Below are positions 1-6,297 of a stretch of 7,845 nucleotides of DNA, piece by piece; position 1 is the first letter of the stretch, and each line of letters starts with the position of its first letter. The position numbers and the translations under genes were made by a program. Where the stretch lies: contig JAEWEK010000218.1 of NCBI GenBank assembly GCA_023389425.1, positions 1-7,845 on the forward strand, written 5' to 3'. The notes below the pieces were generated by a model. It saw nothing but the letters and a program-made list of their open reading frames with translations, was not told where the DNA came from and ran no database searches. Origin of the DNA: Pseudomonadota bacterium. GTDB lineage: Bacteria; Pseudomonadota; Gammaproteobacteria; Burkholderiales; Burkholderiaceae_D.

Positions 1-1
1 C

Positions 2-361
2 TTCGCGACAGTGGAGCTGGTGGCGCGCATCCGGGCGCTGGCGCGCCGCAACCAGCCGGTGCCGGGCGCCCTGACGGCCGGCAAACTGGTGCTGGACGTG
101 GCGGCGCGCCGCGCCCGTGTCGGCGAGCGCGTGCTCGAGCTGTCGGTGCGCGAATGGGCCGTGCTCGAATATTTGCTGCACCATACAGGCCGGGTCGTGT
201 CCAAGCAGCAGATCGTGGACGCGATCCAGCCCTGGGGCGATGACCTGACCCTGAACGCGGTCGAGGTCTACGTGTCGCGCCTGCGCGCCAAACTGGACGA
301 CGCCGGCGTCGCGATCCGCACCATTCGCGGTTTCGGCTACCTGCTCGAAACGGCCGCATGA
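2..361 (+). CDS. Response regulator, OmpR/TctD type, C-terminal part (5' end outside window)
   Basis: This is the DNA-binding end of a two-component response regulator. The frame is open from base 2. The first residues, FATVELVARIRALARR, match the end of a receiver domain and its linker (typically KPF..EL.ARIRALLRR), so the GTG at 11 is an internal codon and the true start lies upstream of the window. The remaining ~100 residues form an OmpR/PhoB winged helix: a beta platform (LVLDVAARRARVGERVLEL), then LSVREWAVLEYLLHHTGRVVSK, a recognition-helix region (NAVEVYVSRLRAKLD) and the wing hairpin ending in IRTIRGFGYLLE. The phospho-acceptor receiver domain is not visible. The stop overlaps the start of the histidine kinase gene (ATGA), so the two are co-translated and are surely cognate. 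DLTLNAVEVYVSRLRAKL resembles the TctD/QseB branch. The target genes cannot be deduced. Confidence 0.93.
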   Translation, partial: FATVELVARIRALARRNQPVPGALTAGKLVLDVAARRARVGERVLELSVREWAVLEYLLHHTGRVVSKQQIVDAIQPWGDDLTLNAVEVYVSRLRAKLDDAGVAIRTIRGFGYLLETAA

Positions 362-1671
362 GCAGCATCCGGCTGCGCCTTCTGCTGCGCCTGGTCGGCC
401 CGCTGATGCTGGTTAACCTCGGCGCCGCGGCGCTGAGCTACCAATTGGCGTGGAAGCCGGCCCAGCTCGCGTTCGACCAGGCCCTGTCCGAGTCGGCCCG
501 TTCCGTCGCGGCCGGCCTCGGCCCGAGCGGCGACCATCTGCCGGCCGCCGCCAGCGATGGCGTCGACCAGACCTGGTATGCGCTGCGCGGCGCCGATGGT
601 CGGCTGCTGGCCGGCGCCGAGGACCTGCCCTGGTCCGGCCGCCCCGGTGGCGTGGCCGATGCAGTGATGCGCGGCGAGCCGGTGCGCGTGGCGATCGTGC
701 AGGCTGAAGGCGGCACCGGCCCGGCGCGCATCGGCGTCGCCCGCACCGTCCGTGCCCGCACCCAGGTGCGCGATGCCATCGTGCGGACCATGGTGGCGCT
801 GGAGGTGCTGGTGAGCCTGGTGCTGGGCGGCGTGATCTGGTTGTCGGTCACCAATGGGCTGGCGCCGCTGGCGCGCCTGCGCAGCCGCCTGGACGGACGC
901 GGCAGCGGCGAGCTGGAGCCGGTCGACGAGCGCGACCTGCCGGCGGAACTGGCGCCGGTGGTGCTGGCCTTCAACGATCTGCTCGACCGGGCCGCCGCCG
1001 GCGCCCGCGCCCAGCAGGAATTCCAGGCCAATGTCGCGCACCAGCTGCGCACCCCGCTCGCCGGATTGAAGCTTCAGCTCGAATGGCTGGCCGAACACCA
1101 CAAGGACGATGCCGAATCGCGCGCTTCGCTCGACCTGATGCTGCGCGCCAACGAGCGCCTGATCCGCGAGGTCAAGCAGCTGCTGGCCCTCGCCCGCGCC
1201 GAGCCCAGCCATTTCGAGTCGGCGCGGCTGGAGCCGCTGGACCTGTCGGCGCTGGTTGCCGATGCGGTGCAGGGGCTGGTGGACCAGGCCGTCGCGCGCG
1301 GCATCGATCTCGGCTTCGCGCTGACGCCGGCGCCGGTGCGCGGCGACCGTTTCCTGCTGCGCGATCTGCTCGACAACCTGGTCGACAATGCCTTGCGCTA
1401 CACGCCCCCAGGCGGCAGCGTCACGGTGCGCGCCGGCATCGAGGAGGGCGCGCCGCTGCTGGTGGTGGAAGATACCGGCCCCGGCATCCCGCCGGCGCAG
1501 CGGGCGCGGGTGTTCCAGCGCTTCGTGCGGCTGGACGATGGCACGACCGGCAGTGGGCTGGGGCTGGCGATCGTGCGCGATATCGCCCAGCTGCATGGCG
1601 CGCGGGTCGAGATCGGCAGCGGCGCCGATGGCCGCGGCGCGGTATTCACGGTGCGCTTTCCTGCGGCGTGA
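358..1671 (+). CDS. Sensor histidine kinase, TctE-like, inner membrane
   Basis: This complete 437-residue protein autophosphorylates on histidine and passes the phosphate to the regulator encoded just upstream. A first membrane segment spans about residues 8-28 and a second about 145-164. The ~115-residue periplasmic sensor between them (SESARSVAAGL, then WYALRGADGRLLAG) fits the 2CSK_N domain of TctE-type kinases. A HAMP-like linker follows (~165-218). The DHp helix has the phospho-acceptor His228 in FQANVAHQLRTPLAGL. The HATPase_c domain shows the N box DNLVDNALRY (339-348), the G1 box DTGPGIP (372-378) and the G2 box GSGLGLAIV (from 398). All catalytic motifs are intact and the length is normal. 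The ATG at 358 sits in a 4-base ATGA overlap with the regulator stop, implying translational coupling. TctE itself senses tricarboxylates, but the ligand here is unknown. Convergence with the pilus operon does not show that it controls pili. Confidence 0.95.
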   Translation: MSSIRLRLLLRLVGPLMLVNLGAAALSYQLAWKPAQLAFDQALSESARSVAAGLGPSGDHLPAAASDGVDQTWYALRGADGRLLAGAEDLPWSGRPGGVADAVMRGEPVRVAIVQAEGGTGPARIGVARTVRARTQVRDAIVRTMVALEVLVSLVLGGVIWLSVTNGLAPLARLRSRLDGRGSGELEPVDERDLPAELAPVVLAFNDLLDRAAAGARAQQEFQANVAHQLRTPLAGLKLQLEWLAEHHKDDAESRASLDLMLRANERLIREVKQLLALARAEPSHFESARLEPLDLSALVADAVQGLVDQAVARGIDLGFALTPAPVRGDRFLLRDLLDNLVDNALRYTPPGGSVTVRAGIEEGAPLLVVEDTGPGIPPAQRARVFQRFVRLDDGTTGSGLGLAIVRDIAQLHGARVEIGSGADGRGAVFTVRFPAA

Positions 1672-1691
1672 ATCGCCGCTGAAGCGTGTTC

Positions 1692-1711
1692 GGTGGGCAC
1701 AAGTGCCCACC
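1692..1711. repeat. Perfect palindrome between convergent genes (REP-like repeat or bidirectional terminator)
   Basis: The arm GGTGGGCAC (1692-1700) is followed by AA and its exact inverse complement GTGCCCACC (1703-1711). As RNA it gives at least an 8-bp GC-rich stem with a four-base loop, CAAG on the plus strand and CUUG on the minus strand; CUUG is a known stable tetraloop. It lies in the 53-bp gap between the kinase stop (1671) and the pilY1 stop (1725), so it could end transcripts from both sides. No T-run follows on either strand, so it is not a textbook intrinsic terminator. The motif with a flanking CCTACG resembles dispersed palindromic intergenic repeats of many bacterial genomes; that resemblance is from memory and no second copy occurs in this window. 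Confidence 0.7.
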
Positions 1712-1724
1712 CTACGTTGTCAGC

Positions 1725-4700
1725 TCACTCACCCGAGGTATAGGTGTAAGCGCGCTTGCGCTTCGAGCTGATCTTCGGACGGTGCTTCTGCGGCCCGATC
1801 GCCGAACTGGCGCCGGCCGCGGTGCCGTCGCCGCCTTTCTGGATCGCACCGATGATCACCGATACCGCCTTGTCGCCGATCGGCACGCTGCTGGCCATCA
1901 CCGGCGACGGCGGCAGGCCGCCGCCGACGAAGACCGACGAGCGCTGGCCGCCGCAGGTGCCGGAGGCGTTGACCGCGCCGGAACCGTTGAACAGGTTGAC
2001 CCAGTAGCCGCGCGCTTCGCCCAGCGCCGTGCTGCACGAGGCGGCGTTCGGCGGGATCGGGCGGTTGGTGCTGAACGTGACCATGCCGCTGGCGATCAGC
2101 GCCGAGGTCACCACCTGCTCGCCCTTGCCGTACTGCTTCAGGTCCATGAACCAGCCCTTCTTGGCCGACGCCGGCAGGACCGACGGCGTATCGCAGCTGT
2201 TGACATTGGTCAGGTCGTCCATCGAATCCAGGTTGTAGGCCGGCGTGCTGGCCGGCGCCGACAGGTCGTCCTTGTAGACGTAGAAACGGTTGACGACGTT
2301 GTCATACGGGTATTGCGACTGCAAGGGATGCTCGCGGTCGCCGCTGCCCAGGGCCAGGTAGACATATCCCGCGGCCGGCAGCAAGGCCGGTGCGAACAGG
2401 AACTTGCGCCCGCCGCCGGCGGACGCCACCTTGCGCATGGTCCAGTCTTCGCTGTTGGTGGACTGGTGCGTGTTGCTGTTGACGAAATCGACGCGGTAGA
2501 TATTGCCGCCCGTGTCGGCCGCATACAGGTAGTCGGGCGAGCCGTCGTTGTCGACGTCGACCATCGCCACGTCGGCCGCGACCGCGCGGTCGGTGGGGAA
2601 GCTGCGGAGCACATCGCCGGTGGCGCCGTTCAGGATATAGATGGCGTTGCCCTTGCCGCCGGTGCAATTCGGCGACGCGGTATTCTGGTCTTCGCAGCTG
2701 TCGTAGCCGCCGCCGAAAGCGACGATCGGCGTGTCCTTGTTGAATCCCTTGACCACGGCCACGCTGGGCGTCGACCAGGTCTGGCCGATGCCGGTCATCT
2801 GCGAAGTGCAGTCGGTGTCGGCATTCAGGTCGCCGCAACCGGCGCGCCATTTGTAGACTGGATTGTCGGGATCGGTGACGTCGATCGCGTACACGCGGCG
2901 GCCGCCGCGGCGCATGCTGGCGTAGATCCAGACCTTGGTGTTCTTCGCGTCCTGGAACAGGCCGACCGAACCGTCGAAGAAGTAATCCTTCGGCGCCGAG
3001 GTGATCGTCGGGCTCAGGTTCGGGTAGCTGACCAGCAAGGAGTTGTCCTTCAGCCGCGCCAGGCGGCTGAAGAATTCGGGGGCGACGAAGGACCAGCTCT
3101 CGGCGCCGGTGGTGGCGCTGACCGCATGCAGGGCGCCGTCGTTGGCGCCGTAGAACACGCGCACGCCGGTGCTGCCGCCGTAGTTGACCGGCAGCGGGCG
3201 CGAGTGGATCACGTCGCCGTGGATCGACGGCCGGGTGGTGGACAGCGATGCCGGATCGTTGCTGTTCTTCTCGTTGTTGACGTCGGCGCCCCGGATGAAG
3301 CTGACCAGGCTGGCGTCGAGGCCCGAGCTGGTGGCGTTGAAGGCAGTGAACGCGCCGTTGGACAGGGTCAGCATGTTGCGCGTGGTGCTGGCGTTGCGCA
3401 GCATCTCGCCGGCGCCGCCTTTTTCCACCTGCGGACCGTCGGGGGCGTCCGAGTATTTCTGCGTGATGAGCGGACAGGCGCTGGCCGGATCGGGATCGAT
3501 CCCCAGGCCGTTCCAGTAGTCCCCCGAGGCCGTGGTCCAGTAGCTGGCGGCGCAGGGGGTGATGAAGCCGGTCTGCGAGTTGATCGCCAACACGCCGCTG
3601 GCGTCGCCGAGGTCGACGCCGCTGCCCGAGGCGACCAGCTGGTAGCGCTTCAGGTTGCCGAACCAGCGCGGCCTGGCCTTCGGATCCGGGCGGAACATGC
3701 CGATGAAGACCTGGTTCTCGTTCTGCGCGCGGTTGGTGGCGTTGACCGGGAGGCTGGTGGACGCGAAGCTGGTGTTGACGGCCTGGATCTCGACCATGAT
3801 CTGCTTGAGCGCGTCGAGGATGGCCTGCTCGTTCTTGGCGGCGAAATACTTGCCGCCGCCGGCGCTGGCCATGCTCATCAACAGCGAGGTATGGGTCGCG
3901 TTCGGCTGCTTGTTGTAGACGTCGATGGTGTAGGTGCTGACCGACGAATTGACGCTCGAGCCAGCCACAGGAACGCCCTTGTCGTGCATCAGGCGCGCCC
4001 ATTCGTCGGCATTGAAGGTGGCGGTGTCGGTAGTGCTGGTGCCGGACGGGGTGTCGACCAGTTCGATGTTGACGCCGTCGATCTTGTAGGCGCTGGTGCC
4101 GGCCGGGCAGTTGGCCATCGTCGGCAGGGTCGGGGCCCCATAGCTGCAGCTGATGTTGGTGCCGGTGCACTGGCCGGCAAAGTCGCCGGTGGGCGAGGTC
4201 GGGGCGCTGCCGTAGCACTGAGCGGTGTAGCCCAGCGCCTTCTGCTCGGTGTAGGCCGCGGTATTGGCCGTACTGACGGTGGTCGGGATGATGGTCTGGG
4301 TCAGCACGAGCTGGCGCTTGGCCGTGATCGTCTGGGTAATGTTGATCCGGCGGTAGCCGCTGCCGGTGCAGCTGCCGGCCTTGCTGGCCAGGGTTCCGTC
4401 ATAGGTGCAGCTGCTGTTGGCGGGGCAGCTCAAGCCGCCGTAATCGCTGGTGCTCTGCGGATTCCATTCGGTCGACCCGCTGCCTTTCGCCGTGTAGCAG
4501 GCATTCGACGTGGCGGTGGCCGTGCTCTGGACCGCGTTTCCGATCGGGGCGCCTGCGCTGTAGGTGCACTTGTAGGTGGTCGTGGCCGTGCTATTGTCAG
4601 GGAAGGTCTTGGTCGTCGTAGCTGGGCAAGGCACGTTGCCTTCGTCCCTGCCCGGCCGGTCCGTGGGGTCGTAGTCGGCCGTGGCGCTGTAATAGCCGCT

Positions 4701-5711
4701 GGTGGATCCCGTGGCGCTGGTGGCCGAGCCTTGAACCGGCGCCCCCGGCGTGCTGCTGGCCGGGTGGTAGATGCTCTGAATGACGGAGTAGGTCTGGGTA
4801 TTGGCTGGGCAACTGAGGGGCGCGAGCGGCGCGGTCGGGGCGCCGATCACGCAGTCCTCGGTGAAGGCGGAGCACCTGGCCTTGTTGTTCGCAATTTCGA
4901 CTGCGGCGGCGGCCGGTGTCGGATAGCAAGCCGCCGTCGTGGCGACATTGGTGGTCACGGTCGTGTTCTTGGTCGTGAAGTTCGGCAGGCCGAGTTGCCT
5001 GACCGGAATCGGCGTCCCGTCGGAGGTCTTGCTCAGTGCCTGCAGGCGCGTCAGGTTGTCGGGATCGTCGAACTTCGGGCCGCTCGAGGCCGGATTGCCG
5101 ATGAAGATGATGAAGCTCTTGCCGCATGTGCTGTCGGCGCTCAGCGGCGAGCGGTAGTCGGTATAGTTGCTGGTGTAGCCGGCACTGTCGGCGAGGCTCG
5201 GCACCACCGAATTGGGCGCATACGATTTTCCGCCGGCGAAATAATTGTAGGCGTCCGCCATCAGGTCGCCGTAGGGCGTGCCGGAACCTTTCTTTTCGAG
5301 GCTGTCGTTGATGTTGTCGAAGATGTGCTGCAGGGTGGCGGAAAAGCTAGCCTTGTAGGTCGGCGTCAAGGGCTGCACCGCCGAGCGGATGTAGCCGCCG
5401 CTCGAGCTCTTCGGTTGGCCGGTCACGAACTCCAGCATGCCCAGGCTGACGCTGGTGTCCAGCGTCGGCAGCAGGTTCTGCAGCGCCCGCACTTCCGACT
5501 GGCCCTGGGCCAGGCCGCCCGGCCATTGCTGTTTCTGTGCCGCCCAGTTGGACATATTGTCGAGAATAATCAGGATCCGCGGATTGGTCGCGGTGCCGCC
5601 CGAGGTGCCGGTGAAGATGTCGATGTCGTCTGCCGCGGCCACGATCGGGCGCGAGATCAGCAGGCTGCACAGTGCGTAGCTGAGGGCGATGGTGAAGGCG
5701 CTGCGTTTCAT
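1725..5711 (-). CDS. pilY1: Type IV pilus tip protein PilY1 (vWA-like domain plus PilC-type beta-propeller)
   Basis: This 1328-residue protein is secreted to the pilus tip, where the family supports pilus assembly and adhesion. ATG 5711 is chosen over the ATG at 5753 because it begins a signal peptide (MKRSAFTIALSYALCSLL, cleavage likely near VAAA, ~residue 27) and has AGGGA four bases upstream; the longer start would also overlap pilX. Residues ~44-210 and ~566-646 make a split vWA-like domain (ILIILDN at 46-52, GGYIRSAVQPL, SFIIFIGN, then STYTIDVYN and SMASAGGGKYF). Its MIDAS is degenerate (DNMSNW). A Thr/Ser- and Cys-rich insertion occupies ~211-565. VFIGMFRPDPKARPRWFGNLKRY (668-690) is a PilY1 hallmark. 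The C-terminal propeller (PF05567 type, ~825-1220) includes YGANDGALHAVSATTG and the calcium loop DVDNDGSPD (1052-1060). A basic tail (1308-1320) ends the protein. It is the last gene of the minor-pilin operon. Confidence 0.95.
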   Translation of the reverse strand: MKRSAFTIALSYALCSLLISRPIVAAADDIDIFTGTSGGTATNPRILIILDNMSNWAAQKQQWPGGLAQGQSEVRALQNLLPTLDTSVSLGMLEFVTGQPKSSSGGYIRSAVQPLTPTYKASFSATLQHIFDNINDSLEKKGSGTPYGDLMADAYNYFAGGKSYAPNSVVPSLADSAGYTSNYTDYRSPLSADSTCGKSFIIFIGNPASSGPKFDDPDNLTRLQALSKTSDGTPIPVRQLGLPNFTTKNTTVTTNVATTAACYPTPAAAAVEIANNKARCSAFTEDCVIGAPTAPLAPLSCPANTQTYSVIQSIYHPASSTPGAPVQGSATSATGSTSGYYSATADYDPTDRPGRDEGNVPCPATTTKTFPDNSTATTTYKCTYSAGAPIGNAVQSTATATSNACYTAKGSGSTEWNPQSTSDYGGLSCPANSSCTYDGTLASKAGSCTGSGYRRINITQTITAKRQLVLTQTIIPTTVSTANTAAYTEQKALGYTAQCYGSAPTSPTGDFAGQCTGTNISCSYGAPTLPTMANCPAGTSAYKIDGVNIELVDTPSGTSTTDTATFNADEWARLMHDKGVPVAGSSVNSSVSTYTIDVYNKQPNATHTSLLMSMASAGGGKYFAAKNEQAILDALKQIMVEIQAVNTSFASTSLPVNATNRAQNENQVFIGMFRPDPKARPRWFGNLKRYQLVASGSGVDLGDASGVLAINSQTGFITPCAASYWTTASGDYWNGLGIDPDPASACPLITQKYSDAPDGPQVEKGGAGEMLRNASTTRNMLTLSNGAFTAFNATSSGLDASLVSFIRGADVNNEKNSNDPASLSTTRPSIHGDVIHSRPLPVNYGGSTGVRVFYGANDGALHAVSATTGAESWSFVAPEFFSRLARLKDNSLLVSYPNLSPTITSAPKDYFFDGSVGLFQDAKNTKVWIYASMRRGGRRVYAIDVTDPDNPVYKWRAGCGDLNADTDCTSQMTGIGQTWSTPSVAVVKGFNKDTPIVAFGGGYDSCEDQNTASPNCTGGKGNAIYILNGATGDVLRSFPTDRAVAADVAMVDVDNDGSPDYLYAADTGGNIYRVDFVNSNTHQSTNSEDWTMRKVASAGGGRKFLFAPALLPAAGYVYLALGSGDREHPLQSQYPYDNVVNRFYVYKDDLSAPASTPAYNLDSMDDLTNVNSCDTPSVLPASAKKGWFMDLKQYGKGEQVVTSALIASGMVTFSTNRPIPPNAASCSTALGEARGYWVNLFNGSGAVNASGTCGGQRSSVFVGGGLPPSPVMASSVPIGDKAVSVIIGAIQKGGDGTAAGASSAIGPQKHRPKISSKRKRAYTYTSGE
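4107..4928 (-). repeat. Three degenerate four-cysteine modules inside PilY1
   Basis: This is a protein-level repeat within the insertion that splits the PilY1 vWA-like domain. Three modules share the order C-Y, C, C-x-[IY], C. Module 1 has Cys 262, 280, 287, 301; module 2 has 405, 429, 435, 448; module 3 has 499, 515, 522, 535. The numbers of residues between successive cysteines are 17/6/13, 23/5/12 and 15/6/12. Modules 1 and 3 also share GAPT just after the third Cys and CPA at the fourth. Two further cysteines, 362 (CPAT) and 382 (CTY), lie between modules 1 and 2 and may be a decayed copy. The even number, 14, in a secreted protein suggests disulfides. The spacing was counted by hand; homology between modules is inference. 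Confidence 0.6.
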
Positions 5712-5715
5712 GGCG

Positions 5716-5720
5716 TCCCT
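5716..5720 (-). promoter_or_regulatory. Ribosome binding site of pilY1
   Basis: The minus strand reads AGGGA, then CGCC, then the ATG at 5711. A second purine block, GGAA, lies at 5722-5725. Both lie in the 16-bp gap after the pilX stop. This site supports the 5711 start, which directly precedes the signal peptide. Confidence 0.6.
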
Positions 5721-5727
5721 GTTCCGG

Positions 5728-6297
5728 TTAATTGCAATTGGTGACCATGTCATCCTTGGCGACGCGCACGGCGACGCCCTGGGTGACCTTGACCGAGGCC
5801 TGGGTCGCGACGTCGGTGGCGACCGCCGTGACGTCCCAGATGGTGCTGCCGCATTCCGAGCTGCCGTCGGCGGCGCCGGCCACGCCGAAGTTCTGGGCGG
5901 CGCCGACCGAGCAGCCAGCGTCCTCCGGATCTTCCAGCTTGAGCGAGGTGGTCTTGATGGCCTGCGCCTTGACGCAGGCCGGCGACGGCGTCAGCGTGAC
6001 CTTGACGTCGGTATTGCCGTCGCCGTCGACGTCGACGCAGCGCGTGTTCGGACCGTCGCAGGGTGTGGCCACGGCCGCCTCCGGCGTGTTGAAGAAGCGG
6101 GGCGAGCTGATGGTTTCCTCGAGCACCTGGTTGGCGGCGGCGATGGCTTGCTCGCGCTGCTGCATATTGCCGACGATTTGCAGGTTGGAGTTGCCGAGGT
6201 TGATGCTGGTGAGCGCCAGCAGTGTCAGCAGCACCAGCATGATCAGGGCCATCACCAGGGTCAGGCCCTGCTGATGGCGGCGCAGGTGCAGGGTCAC
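5728..6297 (-). CDS. pilX: Minor pilin PilX (PilX_N family)
   Basis: This 189-residue protein is a minor pilin of the type IV pilus priming complex in the inner membrane and pilus tip. The N-terminus (HLRRHQQG, then LTLVMALIMLVLLTLLALTSINLG) is a short basic leader followed by a hydrophobic helix, then NLQIVGNMQQREQAIAAANQVLEE, the usual PilX_N pattern (QQRG.ALV...LLLLTLLG..., then Q.R..A..AA...L). The start is GTG 6297: it directly precedes the leader and has AAGGA seven bases upstream, while the longer open frame to 6501 is unrelated to pilins and lies inside pilW. The start overlaps the pilW stop (GTGA). If cleavage is after Gly11, position +5 is Met16 rather than the usual pilin Glu. The C-terminal part has six cysteines (80, 87, 108, 129, 149, 188) and a calcium-loop motif DVDGDGNTD (89-97). 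pilY1 follows after 16 bp. Confidence 0.9.
   Translation of the reverse strand: MTLHLRRHQQGLTLVMALIMLVLLTLLALTSINLGNSNLQIVGNMQQREQAIAAANQVLEETISSPRFFNTPEAAVATPCDGPNTRCVDVDGDGNTDVKVTLTPSPACVKAQAIKTTSLKLEDPEDAGCSVGAAQNFGVAGAADGSSECGSTIWDVTAVATDVATQASVKVTQGVAVRVAKDDMVTNCN

Noticed and set aside
1..1671. The two-component system as regulator of the adjacent pilus operon
   Set aside because: The genes are convergent, the promoters of both units are outside the window, and no binding site can be seen. Proximity alone does not support a link.
337..1710. A 457-residue open frame on the minus strand, antisense to the histidine kinase
   Set aside because: It is an artefact of GC-rich coding on the other strand. 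The product is Arg/Gln/His/Ala-rich without motifs and would overlap the whole kinase gene.
1692..1711. A standard intrinsic terminator
   Set aside because: The stem is strong, but no U-tract follows on either strand, so it is reported only as a palindrome with a possible terminator role.
2302..4218. A 638-residue minus-strand frame inside pilY1
   Set aside because: It is a shifted-frame shadow of pilY1, Arg/Gln-rich and without domains. The PilY1 frame is continuous, so there is no frameshift to explain.
1686..5744. A 1352-residue open frame on the plus strand, antisense to pilY1
   Set aside because: It mirrors pilY1 in the complementary frame, where high GC removes stops. Its Arg/Gly/Ala/Val-rich product shows no domain, signal or family pattern, while the minus strand gives a full PilY1.
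5712..5753. ATG at 5753 as the pilY1 start
   Set aside because: It would add 14 polar residues before a good signal peptide and overlap pilX. ATG 5711 has its own ribosome binding site.
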